From assembly GCF_025154075.1 (NCBI RefSeq), contig NZ_JAOAMU010000001.1, positions 643,991 through 707,990 on the forward strand: a stretch of DNA of 64,000 nt, read 5' to 3'. Both the position numbers and the translations under genes were made by a program. The stretch comes from Chryseobacterium herbae (GTDB taxonomy: Bacteria > Bacteroidota > Bacteroidia > Flavobacteriales > Weeksellaceae). Below, in pieces: positions 26,138 to 37,500 of the stretch. Below the pieces are notes generated by a model. The model did no database searches and had not been told where the DNA came from. It was given only the letters and a program-made list of their open reading frames with translations. How positions within the stretch are numbered: the first letter of the stretch is position 1; the number at the start of each line of letters is the position of its first letter.

Positions 26138-27730
26138 TTATTTCTTAATGGCTTTAATGCTTTGCTTGGAACCGTCTTTCATATTCAATGTCACGAAATA
26201 CAATCCCTGTTTCAGATCTCCCAGATGAAGTGCTGAAGAAGGATTATCGATGGTTTTCACCAATCTTCCTGATACATCGGAAACAGAAACTGATTTTACA
26301 AGATCTGCTTTTGAAATGTTCAATACATCTGTGAACGGATTCGGATATGCTTTAATCGTTTCTTTTACTCCTGCAACTTCAGATGTTGCCAGCGATGAAG
26401 ATTCTACTTTGAAATTATCCACGAAGAACTGGTAGTCTTCCGGATCATTTACCGTTCCGTCAGAAGCATAGAATGCAAAAACCGTATTCGCTCCTGTGTA
26501 AGAAGTCAGATTATAAGAATAGGTAGTCGAAGTATTGGATGGTGCGTTTGCCGCATCCCATGTTTGCAGAACAGTCCAGGTAGTTCCTCCATCCCCGGAT
26601 ACAAGAAACTGAATGATATCATCAGATCCCATACCGGATGCAGTGGTGTCCAGAAACTCTGTAACTCCGTAATCAAATTTAACCTGATATCCACCTGCTG
26701 AAAGATTGAAAGGTACCGTCTTCAGCCATGCTGCGGTACCGGTGAAATAAAGATTAATCTTAGCAGAATTGTTACCATCTCCTGCATTCAGGAAGTCTCC
26801 GTCATTCCAAAATTCTTCTGTATCATTAGGTCCTGTGGAAGCATCTCCACCTGAAGCCTGTTCCCAGCAATTGCCCGGGAATGTTGTAAAATCATTGGTG
26901 TAAGTTACCGTAGGTACAATAACGGCACATTCGGTTGTAAATGATGTTCCTACAGACCATGCACTTTTATCGGTAGCGCTGCATACGGATCTTACCCATA
27001 CATAATAATTAGTGGCGGGAGAAAGTGAAGATAATGATGCCGTAAGAGCAGATGCTCCTACACTTCCGGTGGCGGCAGTAGTACTTGTTGGTCCTGTACT
27101 TGTGTCAGAGTAATAATATTCATATCCTACGCCAACGGTGCTTGTAGGGGCTGTCCACGAAATAGAAGCTGAATTTGAAGTAATGGTACTTGAAGATAAA
27201 TTCCCCGGTGAAAGGCAACTTGGAGCAGCTCCGATAGCTACAGTATAATCATGTGCTTCTCCGTACCCTGACGTATTACAAGGCTCTGGCTGACTGGAAT
27301 AGCGATCTCCCACTCGCATTCTGTAAGTTCCGGGTGTAGCTGTTAAAGGAATACTGATGGTCCCGTTTGTCACCGAACTTGTGTCTGATCCGGTGCTGCT
27401 TGCTTCGGTCACCAACTCGGGTGCTACATCATCAAAGGTTCCGTTATTATCAAAATCAATCCAGACCCTAATATTCTGATTTTCATAACCATGGGTAATA
27501 GAAAAGGCGTAATTAACACCGGCATTCATGGTAATGGTCTGAGTGGTGTAATCTCCGTAAGCTCCCTGAGAACATCCTGTATCCAGGTGACTAAATCCGG
27601 CTGCCGGAATCGTAAAGCTGTTAATCACATCTCCTCCGGCGCACCCACTCGAAAATTCAGGGATACAATAGGTTTGCGCAAATGCTGACGCGCTAATCAT
27701 TAACAGATTCGCAAGTAAAATCTTTTTCAT
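26138..27730 (-). CDS. Secreted GEVED/fibronectin III protein with T9SS type A sorting domain
   Basis: A 530-residue exported protein. Residues 1-18 are a signal peptide (ending AFAQ). A GEVED-type domain covers about residues 30-168 (VWIDFDNNGTFDD, GTYRMRVGDR, GYGEAHDYTV), followed by a fibronectin type III module (about 172-268, SASISWTAP, YYVWVRSVCS) and a jelly-roll-like segment that ends YQFFVDNFKVE. The last 75 residues are a type A sorting domain (IKAYPNPFTDVLNIS, GRLVKTIDNPSS, GDLKQGLYFVTLNMKDG). This sorting domain is almost the same as that in the four adhesin-like genes upstream on the same strand, so the genes share ancestry at the C-terminus. The target bound is unknown. Confidence 0.9.
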   Translation of the reverse strand: MKKILLANLLMISASAFAQTYCIPEFSSGCAGGDVINSFTIPAAGFSHLDTGCSQGAYGDYTTQTITMNAGVNYAFSITHGYENQNIRVWIDFDNNGTFDDVAPELVTEASSTGSDTSSVTNGTISIPLTATPGTYRMRVGDRYSSQPEPCNTSGYGEAHDYTVAIGAAPSCLSPGNLSSSTITSNSASISWTAPTSTVGVGYEYYYSDTSTGPTSTTAATGSVGASALTASLSSLSPATNYYVWVRSVCSATDKSAWSVGTSFTTECAVIVPTVTYTNDFTTFPGNCWEQASGGDASTGPNDTEEFWNDGDFLNAGDGNNSAKINLYFTGTAAWLKTVPFNLSAGGYQVKFDYGVTEFLDTTASGMGSDDIIQFLVSGDGGTTWTVLQTWDAANAPSNTSTTYSYNLTSYTGANTVFAFYASDGTVNDPEDYQFFVDNFKVESSSLATSEVAGVKETIKAYPNPFTDVLNISKADLVKSVSVSDVSGRLVKTIDNPSSALHLGDLKQGLYFVTLNMKDGSKQSIKAIKK

Positions 27731-27928
27731 GTAATATTATTTTATGGTATGGGCTAATTTAATAAAAAAAATACAACAATATGATTTTTTAAATTAAAAA
27801 ATCATGGCTTTCATTCGTCCATTATTATGATCTGAATGATCGTTATTTTTGATAGCCCATTCGAAACAACGATTACTCCTATTTTCAAAATTTCTGAAAC
27901 AGTAAATCTATGTCTGAGCCTACTAAAT

Positions 27929-27958
27929 AAAAAAAACAGCAACTTTTCAGCTGCTGTT
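27929..27958 (-). terminator. Terminator of adhesin paralog A
   Basis: AACAGCAACTTTTCAGCTGCTGTT hairpin at 27935-27958, with an A-tract for the minus-strand U-run. It is the first of four near-identical hairpins in this cluster. Confidence 0.85.
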
Positions 27959-27982
27959 CTGTATTATATGGTTAATAAAATT

Positions 27983-29875
27983 TTATTTCTTAATGGCTTT
28001 AATGGTCTGTTTGGATCCGTCTTTCATGTTGAGGGTGACCAAATACATTCCTTGTTTCAAATCTCCTAACTGAAGGGCTGAAGAAGGATTATCTATGGTT
28101 TTTACCGCTCTCCCGGCCGGGTCAGTAATTGATACTGATTTCACTTTAGAAACATCAGAAATATGCAGTGTATCTTCAAAAGGATTCGGATAGATTGTAA
28201 GGCTGTTCTCTTTTTTAACGTCAGAAGTCCCCATTGTAACGCAATCCTGTGTCACAGAAATCGTATATCTTCCAAATTGAGCCGCAAAATAACCTGACAA
28301 TAATACGTAATATGTGGTGCCCGCTGTAGCATTGAACGTTACAGTAGATGCATCATGAAGATTGGCACCAGCACATCCGCTGTCGGCATATCCAACTCCT
28401 GAAACGTTGCTTACACACGTCAGACCTGAACAGCTGCCTGAATACACTCTTAAATAACTGTCAAATTCAGACCCACAAGCATTTATAGTAACAGGCCCTG
28501 TTGCATTGGCTGTTACAGTATACCATACCCCTTTCAGATTTGCTGAACTGCTACCACAAGCACTGCCAGGTAAAGTGTCACTGGCAGCAAGCGCATTGTT
28601 ACCTTCTACTGTTCCACCACATGGAATTGCTATTGCCGTATCACAGGTATCGTTAGCAGGGACTACCGGTGTTGTGACACAGATGCTGAAATTCGAAGTT
28701 GTCGTCGCTGTGTCTGTTTCAGAGTAAACTCTTACATAGTACACCTCGCCTACTGCTAAATTCTGTAATAAAACATTTGAATTGCCAGACCCTCCATATT
28801 TACACTCTACCGCTGTCAAACTTCCACAAGATCCTGAATACACCTGTACCGCTGTAGCATTATCCGTATAATTTATCGTTACCAAATGAGTTGTCGCAGT
28901 AGCTGTAAACGAATACCAGACATCATCATTAATTCCATAAGAAGCACATGTAGGAGCAGTTTCTGTACTTTGAGTAGCTCCGTTGGTTATACCATTTAAA
29001 GGATTCGTACAAACTTCTGTACTGCTTACTGGTAATGAAACTGCATTAGCACACTCATCATTAGCAGGTAACTGAGCCGTTGTAAAGGAAATTTCTGTAC
29101 ATCCCGAAGCCTCACCGATGGCATTATACGGAGTAACAGTCGCATAATAAGTAGTCGCTGCATTGAGTACTCCCGGTATATTAAAGGTAGCCACGTCTCC
29201 TGCATCACTGTTATTGACAATATCCGTTCCTCCGCTGGTTGTGCCTACTTTAATTTTATACCCTGTAGCGGAAGATAGGAGGTTCCAATTCAGCATACCA
29301 TCTGAATTTACTCCTGTAGCTCCATTTGCAGGTTCGGTAATTGATGTACAGGGAGGTGGTATGGTAGGATATGCATCTACAGTAAAACTATCCGCCAAAA
29401 TATAAAACTGGTTGGTGTCTGTTGCATGTATGGCAACATAAACGGTTTGTCCGGTATAGGTCAGTAAATTGAATGTTTTTTTGGTCCACTCGCCCGGTGC
29501 TTTTTCAGTGGTCTGAAGCACGGTGGTGAATGCACTCTGCGTTTGGTCTGTTGTTGAAAGCAGTACCTCATAATCTTCCAAAAACAAGTCAGATTTTATA
29601 TAAAAAGAAATTTTTTCACTAATCCCTGCCTGGACATTAATAGCCTTGGTAATCAAATAATCATCATGGGCTGTATTATTATACGTAAGTCCGGCTACAT
29701 TTGTCCCTGAATGCGCGGTACTAAAAAGGGGTACACGGACATCCCAGCCATTGCTGCTCCCGTTGTTGATGACTGCCCAGTCTACGGGAAGTGTAGTCCC
29801 TGAATCAAAATTCTCTGTCCACTGTCCAAAAATAAAAACAGGGAATACTATCATAAAGAATAAGAGTTTTCTCAT
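27983..29875 (-). CDS. Secreted choice-of-anchor J adhesin-like protein with T9SS type A sorting domain (paralog A)
   Basis: A 630-residue exported protein. I use the ATG at 29875 because it gives MRKLLFFMIVFPVFIFGQ, matching the signal peptides of the paralogs; the frame extends 12 codons further upstream. After the signal peptide comes a cleaved-adhesin/choice-of-anchor J domain (QWTENFDSGTTLP...YEVLLSTTDQ, about residues 20-175), then an FnIII-like module (SATGYKIKVGTTSGGTDI), two PPC-like beta domains that begin PANDECANAVSL and PANDTCDTAIAIPCGG, and the type A sorting domain (LTIYPNPFEDTLHIS...IKAIKK). Probably surface-exposed and sugar- or protein-binding; the ligand is not known. Confidence 0.9.
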   Translation of the reverse strand: MRKLLFFMIVFPVFIFGQWTENFDSGTTLPVDWAVINNGSSNGWDVRVPLFSTAHSGTNVAGLTYNNTAHDDYLITKAINVQAGISEKISFYIKSDLFLEDYEVLLSTTDQTQSAFTTVLQTTEKAPGEWTKKTFNLLTYTGQTVYVAIHATDTNQFYILADSFTVDAYPTIPPPCTSITEPANGATGVNSDGMLNWNLLSSATGYKIKVGTTSGGTDIVNNSDAGDVATFNIPGVLNAATTYYATVTPYNAIGEASGCTEISFTTAQLPANDECANAVSLPVSSTEVCTNPLNGITNGATQSTETAPTCASYGINDDVWYSFTATATTHLVTINYTDNATAVQVYSGSCGSLTAVECKYGGSGNSNVLLQNLAVGEVYYVRVYSETDTATTTSNFSICVTTPVVPANDTCDTAIAIPCGGTVEGNNALAASDTLPGSACGSSSANLKGVWYTVTANATGPVTINACGSEFDSYLRVYSGSCSGLTCVSNVSGVGYADSGCAGANLHDASTVTFNATAGTTYYVLLSGYFAAQFGRYTISVTQDCVTMGTSDVKKENSLTIYPNPFEDTLHISDVSKVKSVSITDPAGRAVKTIDNPSSALQLGDLKQGMYLVTLNMKDGSKQTIKAIKK

Positions 29876-30113
29876 AAGTAATTTTTTAAAATTAATGACA
29901 TTAAAATACAAAATATCTTACCATTAATTTAACAAACAAAATCATTACATGAAAAATAACCAATCAGTTTATTTTTTATTACAAATATCACAATACCATT
30001 TTATAATTTAACGAGTATTTACAATTCTCCAAATTAAAAAACTGATCAAAACGTACTGCCACTAAAAATTTTTCCTCTATTATAAAAGGTCAGAAACGTA
30101 AAAATATCATCAT

Positions 30114-30144
30114 TAAAAAAAACAGCAACTGAAAAGCTGCTGTT
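30114..30144 (-). terminator. Terminator of adhesin paralog B
   Basis: AACAGCAACTGAAAAGCTGCTGTT at 30121-30144 with an A-tract on the left. The loop differs from the other three copies (CTGAAAAG instead of CTTTTCAG). Confidence 0.85.
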
Positions 30145-30169
30145 CTGTATGATAAGGATCAATAAAAAT

Positions 30170-32056
30170 TTATTTTTTAATGGCCTTAATGATCTGTTTG
30201 GATCCGTCTTTCATATTCAAAGTGACCAGATACATTCCCTGTTTCAGATCTCCCAGCTGAAGAACTGAAGAAGGATGATCTATCATTTTTACTACCCTTC
30301 CTGCAGCATCAAGCACAGATACTGACTTCACTTTAGAAATATCCGAAATATTCAGTACGTCTTCAAAAGGATTTGGATGTGCCTTCAGACTGTTTTCTTT
30401 ATTACTATCAGATGTGCCCATTGTAGAACAATACTGTGTCACAGAGATCGTATATTTTCCGAACTGTCCCGCCTCACGACCATTAAAAAACACATAATAA
30501 ACAGTACCGGCAGTTGCATTAAAAGTTAGAGATGGAGCACTGGCAACATCTCCACATCCATCATTAGCATATCCGACTCCTGAGACATTACTTATACAAG
30601 TCAGACCTGAGCAGCTTCCAGTATACACTCTCAAATAACCGTCAAATTCAGATCCACATGCTGCTACCGTAATGGGCCCGGTAGCACCGGCTGTCACGGT
30701 ATACCACACCCCTTTAAAGTTGGCTAAACCACCACAATTACCAGATAAAGTGTCATTGGCAGCAAGTGCATTATTTCCTTCTACGGTTCCACCGCAAGGA
30801 ATTGCTATTGCAGTATCACACGTGTCATTAACAGGAACTACCGGTGTCGTGACACAGATGCTGAAATCTGAAGTTGTGGTTGGTGCAAGTGTTCTGGAGT
30901 AAATTCTGACATAATACACTTGACCAACTGCTAAATTCTTTAATAAAACATTTGAATTGCCATTTGATCCTGCATAACATATGATCGCCGTTAGAGCACT
31001 GCATGATCCGGAATATACTTGGGTTGCTGTAGCGCCGATACTACTATAATTCACTGTTACCAGATGATTCGCTGCCGTAGCTGTAAAAGAATACCACACA
31101 TCATCATTGATGCCGGAAGGAGAACAGGTAGCAGCTGCTCCTGTACTTTGAGTTGCTCCATTGGTTGTCCCATTTTCAGGATATGAACAAAATTCTGTAC
31201 TGCTTACGGCTAAAGAAATGGCATTAGCACAGTCATCATTAGGAGGTGACTGAGCTGTTGTAAAGGACATTTCTGTACACCCGGCTGCATTGCCAATGGC
31301 ATTGTACGGAATAACAGTAGCATAATAAGTGGTTCCAGCATTGAGTAATCCCGGTATATTGTAGATAGACACATCTCCTGCATCAATATTATCCGCAATA
31401 TCAGTTCCTCCACTGGTTGTCCCTACTTTAATCTTATATCCTGTAGCTGAAGATATCGTATTCCAACTCAGAACACCATCTGTGTTTACTCCTGTTCCTC
31501 CGTTTGCAGGTGAAGTTATGGCCGTGCAGGCCGGCACTGTAGAAGGGACCGTATCTACGCTAAAGCTATCCGCGTAAAGATAAGACTGGTTAGTGTCTGT
31601 TGCATGGATAGCCACATACACTGTTTGCCCGACATAGGCTGATAAACTGAATGTTTTTCTCGCCCATGTTTCTGGTGCGTTTTCAGTAGCCTGAAGAACG
31701 GTAGTGAATGCGCCCTGTGTTTGATTTGTTGATGAAAGTAATACCTCATAGTCTTCCAAAAGAAATGAATACTCGGATCTTATATAGAAAGAAATCCTAT
31801 CACTAATCCCTGCCTGTACATAAATAGCTTTTGTAATCAGATAATCATTGTGAGCTGTATTATTATACGTAAGCCCAGCTATATTTGTACCAGAGTGCGC
31901 AACTGAATTTGTGACACGAATATTCCAACCATCTGGTCCCCCACTGTTGATGACCGCCCAACCCGCCGGAAGCGCAGTGCCGGAATCAAAATTTTCTGTC
32001 CACTGTCCAAAAATAAAAACAGGGAGTATCGTCATAAAAAATAAGAGTTTTTTCAT
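30170..32056 (-). CDS. Secreted choice-of-anchor J adhesin-like protein with T9SS type A sorting domain (paralog B)
   Basis: A 628-residue paralog of the preceding gene with the same order: signal peptide (MKKLLFFMTILPVFIFGQ), choice-of-anchor J domain with ENFDSGTALPAGW and SFLLEDYEVLLSSTNQ, FnIII-like SATGYKIKVGTTSGG, two PPC-like domains (PNDDCANAISL, VNDTCDTAIAIPCGG) and a sorting domain (LKAHPNPFEDVLNIS...GDLKQGMYLVTLNMKDG). Sequence differences from paralog A are concentrated in the loops of the anchor J and the first PPC-like domain. Each paralog has its own terminator, so expression may be independent. Confidence 0.9.
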   Translation of the reverse strand: MKKLLFFMTILPVFIFGQWTENFDSGTALPAGWAVINSGGPDGWNIRVTNSVAHSGTNIAGLTYNNTAHNDYLITKAIYVQAGISDRISFYIRSEYSFLLEDYEVLLSSTNQTQGAFTTVLQATENAPETWARKTFSLSAYVGQTVYVAIHATDTNQSYLYADSFSVDTVPSTVPACTAITSPANGGTGVNTDGVLSWNTISSATGYKIKVGTTSGGTDIADNIDAGDVSIYNIPGLLNAGTTYYATVIPYNAIGNAAGCTEMSFTTAQSPPNDDCANAISLAVSSTEFCSYPENGTTNGATQSTGAAATCSPSGINDDVWYSFTATAANHLVTVNYSSIGATATQVYSGSCSALTAIICYAGSNGNSNVLLKNLAVGQVYYVRIYSRTLAPTTTSDFSICVTTPVVPVNDTCDTAIAIPCGGTVEGNNALAANDTLSGNCGGLANFKGVWYTVTAGATGPITVAACGSEFDGYLRVYTGSCSGLTCISNVSGVGYANDGCGDVASAPSLTFNATAGTVYYVFFNGREAGQFGKYTISVTQYCSTMGTSDSNKENSLKAHPNPFEDVLNISDISKVKSVSVLDAAGRVVKMIDHPSSVLQLGDLKQGMYLVTLNMKDGSKQIIKAIKK

Positions 32057-32294
32057 AAGGGTGATATTTAAAATTAATGACAGAAAAATATAAAATATTC
32101 TACCATTAAATCAAAAAACAAAACAATTACATGAGAAATAAGCAACCAGTTTATTATTTAATATGAATACCATAATTCCCTTTCATCTTTTAACAAATAT
32201 CTATAATTCCCCAAACTAAAAAAATCGGAGAAAACGTGTTGCATATCAAAATTCATCACATTTACACAAAACTGAAACGTAAAGAAGATAAATA

Positions 32295-32325
32295 CAAAAA
32301 AAACAGCAGCTTTTCAGCTACTGTT
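32295..32325 (-). terminator. Terminator of adhesin paralog C
   Basis: AACAGCAGCTTTTCAGCTACTGTT at 32302-32325, one mismatch from a perfect stem, with an A-tract giving the minus-strand U-run. Confidence 0.85.
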
Positions 32326-32347
32326 CTGCAAAATATGGCACAAAAAC

Positions 32348-34237
32348 TTATTTTTTGATAGCCTTAATGGTCTGCGTAGATCCATCTTTCATATTCAAAT
32401 TCACCAAATACATTCCTTGTTTCAAGTCTCCTAACTGAAGGGCTGAAGAAGGGTTCTCTATGGTTTTTACCACTCTTCCTGTAGCATCAAGCACCGATAC
32501 TGATTTCACTTTAGAAATTTCAGAAATATTCAGAATATCCTCAAAAGGATTTGGATGTGCCTTTAGACTGTTTTCTTTATTAATATCAGAGGTACCCATT
32601 GATGAACAATTCTGTGTTACCGAGATCTTATATTTCCCAAACTGTGCCACGTCACGGCTGGTCAGAAGCACATAATAAACAGAACCGGCCGCTGCATTAA
32701 AACTAACAGACGGAGCACTGGCAATATCTCCGCATCCGTCATTAGCATATCCAACTCCTGAAACGTTAAATACACAGGTCAGACCTGAGCAACCTCCGGT
32801 ATACACTCTTAGATATCCGTCAAATTCAGAACCGCATGCAGCTATTGTAATAAACCCGGCAGTACCGGTGGTCACGGTATACCATACTCCTTTGAAATTT
32901 GATGAATTGCCACCACAAGCACTACCCGGTAAAGTATCATTGGCAGCGAGTGCATTGTTACCTTCTACGGTTCCACCGCAAGGAATAGGTATCGCAGTAG
33001 TACAGGTATCGTTAGCAGGAGCTGAAGGTGTAGTAATACAGATGCTGAAATCCGAATTTGTCGTTGATACAGCCGCTCTGGAGTAAACTCTTACATAATA
33101 TACCTGACCAATTGCTAAATTCTGCAATAAAACATTTGAATTGCTATATGTTCCTGAATAACATGTGACTGCCGTAAGAGTCCCGCACGATCCTGAATAC
33201 ACCTGTGTTACTGTAGGAGCATTCGTATAATTCACCGTTACCAGATGAGTCGCTGCAGTAGCCGTAAAGGAATACCAGACGTCATCATTGATTCCGCCTG
33301 CACCACAAGTCGGGGTTGTTCCCGTACTTTGAGTTGCTCCATTGGTTGTCCCATTGACAGGAGTCGTACAAACATCTGTACTGCTTACAGCTAAAGAAAT
33401 GGCATTAGCACAGTCATCATTAGCAGGTATCTCAGCTATTCTAAAGGAAATTTCTGTACATCCGGCAGCATCACCAAATGTATTATATGGAATAAGTGTC
33501 GCATAATACGTGGTTCCTGCAGTGAGTACTCCCGGTATATTGTAGGTAGCCAAATCTCCAATATCAACATTATTTACAATATCCGTTCCTCCGCTGGCTG
33601 TCCCTACTTTAATCTTATATCCTGTAGCTGAGGATATCGCATTCCAGTTGAGAATACCATCCGAATTTACTCCTGTTGCTCCGTTTACAGGTGAAGTAAT
33701 GGCTGTACAAACCGGCACTGCAACAGGGGCTGTATCAACGCTGAAGCTATCCGCAAAAAGGTAAAGCTGGTCAGCGTCTGTTGCATGAATTGCCACATAA
33801 ACCGTTTGCCCAACATAGGCTGATAAACTGAACGTTTTTCTTGTCCATGTTGCCGGTGCATTTTCAGTGGCCTGCAATACGGTAGTAAATGCACCCTGTG
33901 TTTGATTTGTTGTTGAAAGTAATACTTCATAATCTTCCAGATAAGATGCATTCTCAGACCGTACATAAAAAGACATTCTATCGCTAATCCCTGCCTGTAC
34001 ATTAATAGCCTTGGTAATCAAATAATCATTGTGGGCGGCACTGTTATAAGACAGCCCTGCTACTCTTGTTCCTGAGTGCGCACCTGAAGCGGGTACACGA
34101 ATATCCCAGCCATTGTCGCCGCCACTGTTGATGACCGCCCACCCTGCCGGAAGCCCGGTGCCTGAATCGAAATTTTCTGTCCACTGCCCAAAAATAAAAA
34201 CAGGAAGTATGGTAATAAAAAATAAGAGTTTTTTCAT
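32348..34237 (-). CDS. Secreted choice-of-anchor J adhesin-like protein with T9SS type A sorting domain (paralog C)
   Basis: A 629-residue protein closely similar to paralog B over its whole length, including a nearly identical signal peptide (MKKLLFFITILPVFIFGQ), the ENFDSGTGLPAGW motif, the FnIII-like module, two PPC-like domains (PANDDCANAISL, PANDTCTTAIPIPCGG) and the LKAHPNPFEDILNIS sorting domain. B and C look like the most recent duplicates in the cluster. The sorting domain is needed for T9SS export and anchoring; the ligand is unknown. Confidence 0.9.
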   Translation of the reverse strand: MKKLLFFITILPVFIFGQWTENFDSGTGLPAGWAVINSGGDNGWDIRVPASGAHSGTRVAGLSYNSAAHNDYLITKAINVQAGISDRMSFYVRSENASYLEDYEVLLSTTNQTQGAFTTVLQATENAPATWTRKTFSLSAYVGQTVYVAIHATDADQLYLFADSFSVDTAPVAVPVCTAITSPVNGATGVNSDGILNWNAISSATGYKIKVGTASGGTDIVNNVDIGDLATYNIPGVLTAGTTYYATLIPYNTFGDAAGCTEISFRIAEIPANDDCANAISLAVSSTDVCTTPVNGTTNGATQSTGTTPTCGAGGINDDVWYSFTATAATHLVTVNYTNAPTVTQVYSGSCGTLTAVTCYSGTYSNSNVLLQNLAIGQVYYVRVYSRAAVSTTNSDFSICITTPSAPANDTCTTAIPIPCGGTVEGNNALAANDTLPGSACGGNSSNFKGVWYTVTTGTAGFITIAACGSEFDGYLRVYTGGCSGLTCVFNVSGVGYANDGCGDIASAPSVSFNAAAGSVYYVLLTSRDVAQFGKYKISVTQNCSSMGTSDINKENSLKAHPNPFEDILNISEISKVKSVSVLDATGRVVKTIENPSSALQLGDLKQGMYLVNLNMKDGSTQTIKAIKK

Positions 34238-34475
34238 CAGATAAAATTTAAAATTAATGACAGAAAAGTATAAAATATTTTAGCATTAACTCGAAAAACA
34301 AAACTATTGCATAAAAAACAACCAACTAGTTTATTTTTTAATACTGATATCACAATTTCATCTCATCTTTTAACAAATACTATTAATTCCCCTAATTAAA
34401 AAACTTATCAAAACGAACTGTATCTCCAATTCATTACCATTTATATAAAACCAAAACGTAAAGAAGATAAATATC

Positions 34476-34506
34476 AAAAAAAAACAGCAGCTTTTCAGCT
34501 GCTGTT
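34476..34506 (-). terminator. Terminator of the large adhesin-like gene
   Basis: AACAGCAGCTTTTCAGCTGCTGTT at 34483-34506 is a perfect stem, preceded by an eight-A tract (minus-strand U-run). Confidence 0.87.
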
Positions 34507-34528
34507 CTATAGTATGATTAATAAAATT

Positions 34529-37500
34529 TTATTTCTTAATCGCCTTAATAGTTTGTTTTGATCCGTCTTTCATATTCAGAGTCACCAGATACATTCCTTG
34601 TTTCAGGTCTCCCAACTGAAGGGCTGAAGAAGGATTATCTATGGTTTTTACCACTCTTCCGGCCAGATCAATAATGGATACTGACTTCACTTTAGAAATA
34701 TCAGAAATATTCAGAACGTCTGCAAAAGGATTTGGATAGGCTTTAAGGTTATTTTCTTTTTTAACCTCAGAAGTACCCATGGTAGAGCAATCCTGTGTCA
34801 CAGATATTGTATATTTTCCGAATCTCGCTGCAGTGTAACCGGTCAGCAATACATAATAGGTAGTACCGGCTGTAGCATTGAACGTTAAAGTAGATGAATC
34901 ATTAAGATTGGCACCAGGACATCCGCCATCAGCATACCCAATTCCTGAAGTGTTACTCACACATGTAAGTGCGGCACAACTTCCTGAATACACTCTTAAG
35001 TAACTGTCAAATTCTGCTCCACAAGCACTTATGGTAATAGGCCCTGCTGCATGAGCTTTTACGGTATACCATACTCCTTTGTAGCTTGCTGTAGTGGTTG
35101 TACCGCCACAAGTATTGGCAGGTAAAGTTTCGTTGGCAGCAAGCGCGTTGTTGCCTTCTACTGTTCCACCGCAAGGAATTGCTATTGCCGTATCACAGGT
35201 ATCGTTAGCTGGCGCTACCGGTGTAGTGATACAAATGCTGAAAGATGAAGCTATTGTAGCTGTACTTGATGAAGAATATACTCTTACGTAATATACCTGA
35301 CCTGCTGTTAAGCTCTGCAACAGTACATTTGAATTACCAAAGGCTCCATCTGTACATGACACTGCTGTGAAACTTCCGCAAGATCCTGAATACACCTGTG
35401 TTGCTGTAGCGTTATCTGTATAATTAACTGTTACCAGATGAGTCGCTGCAGTTGCTGTAAACGAATACCAAACATCATCATTGATTCCGCTGGCAGCACA
35501 AGTTGGGGTTGTTCCAGTACTTTGAGTCGCACTGTAAGTAGAAGCGCTGACAGGATTCGTACAAGTTCCCGTACCGCTTACCGTTAATGAAGTTGCGTTT
35601 GCACAGTCATCATTTGCAGGAGGAGGAGGTAACGTACCGATACATACACTGAATGTATTGGCGTACACTGTTGTAGAAGTATTTGCACTGGAGTTATACA
35701 CTCTTACATAGTAAGTTTCTCCGGCTGTAAGGCCTGTAAGTGCAGTATAGCTTGAATTTGAAGTGATACAGGTTTTGTTTACCAAAGCTCCACATCCTCC
35801 TGTGAATACCTGTGCATACAAGCTCGTAGATGAGCTGCTTCCTGCAGATACCACATTCTTTAACCAAATGGTATGTGCAGTACCTGTAGCAGTAAATGCA
35901 TACCAGACATCATCGTCAGGAGTCCCTGAACAAGTACCTACCGGAACTGAAGAGTTGGTTGCTCCCAAAGTAGTTCCAGAAGTTACAGATCCACAGTTCA
36001 TATCCGGATTCACAGTCAAGGTAGCTGCGCCTGAACACTCGTCATTTGCCGGAGGTGCAGGTAATGTTCCTATACATAGATCAAACGTATTGGCATACAA
36101 TGAAGCCCCTGAGTTAGCATTTGAGTTATAAGCTCTTACGTAATAAGTCTCCCCTGCTGTCAGGTTAGATAAAACGGTATAGCTTGTATTTGAAGTAATA
36201 CATGTAGTGCTGGTCAATGTACCGCAAGCCCCACTGAATACCTGAGCGTATAATGAAGTAGATGAAGATGTTCCTACTGAAACTACATTTTTCAGCCAGA
36301 TCGTATGTTTTGTGCCGGTAGCAACAAATTTATACCAAACATCGTCATCCGGAGTACCTGAACAAGCACCTACAGAAACAGAAGAGTTGGTTCCTCCTGA
36401 AGTATTTCCTGAAGTTACAGATCCACAGTTCATATCAGCATTTACTGTAACTGTTACAGCGTTCGCACAATCGTCGTTTGCAGGCGGCGGCGGAGGTGTT
36501 GATACACAAATATTAAAGCTTGCATTGGTATTTGCACTGGATGAATATGTATAAACCCTTACATAATAGGTTTGTCCCGCAGTAAGTCCTGTCACCATAT
36601 TGATGTCTGCATCAGAACACAATATGCTGGTCATTGTCCCACAACTTCCTCCAAGAACCTGGAAGTACATATCAGTATCTGAGCTCACACCCGTAGAAAC
36701 TACATTAGAAATAGTAATCAGATGGCTGCTTCCGGTCGCTGTAAAGCTGTACCAAACATCATCTCCCGGGTTACCACTACAAGGCGTAGCTGCCATAGAT
36801 AAACTAGCACCAAGGGTATTTCCCGGTGTTGTAGCCGTACATGTCAATCCAGAATTCACCGTTAATGAAACGGCTCCGGAACAATCATCATTAGCAGGAG
36901 GTAATGTGGCTCCTGTAGTGAAGTTTCTTTCCGTACATCCGGTAGAAGCAGCATTTGCAGTATAAGCTGTTATGGTGTAAAAATATTGGGTAGAAGGATT
37001 AAGCTGTTGTGCTGTAGTTAAAGTATACGTCAGAACATTTCCTACATCAAAATTACTCAACACATTATTCGCCCCTGCTGATGTTCCGATACTCAAACGG
37101 TACCCCTGCACTCCTGTTATGGCAGACCATGTAAATGTAGGTTTTACCGAAGTTCCCAGTATGGATGCTGCTGGAATACTCACAGAAGGACATCCCAACG
37201 AAACGGTAGTAAAGCTTCTTTCTGTACATCCGGTACTTGTTCCTACTGAGTTTAAAGCATTTACCGTGTAATAGTACTGAGTATTGAAGTTAAGAGCATT
37301 CGTAAATGCATAGCTGGTTACATTTCCCAAATCTACCATATTCATTACATCTGTACCCCCCGGTGTAGTTCCTACGCTCAACTTGTAAGAAGTTGCAGAG
37401 TTGGATCCTGCCCAGGTAATCGTAGGTAAAACAGACACACTGGTAGCATTCACTGCAGGAGCTGAAACAACCGGACAGAGCGGTGCCGCCGGAGAAAGTC

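Noticed and set aside
27929..34506. Four AACAGCAGCTTTTCAGCTGCTGTT hairpins as mobile elements or recombination sites
   Set aside because: Each lies directly behind a stop codon with a U-run, so terminator function is sufficient; they were copied along with the genes.
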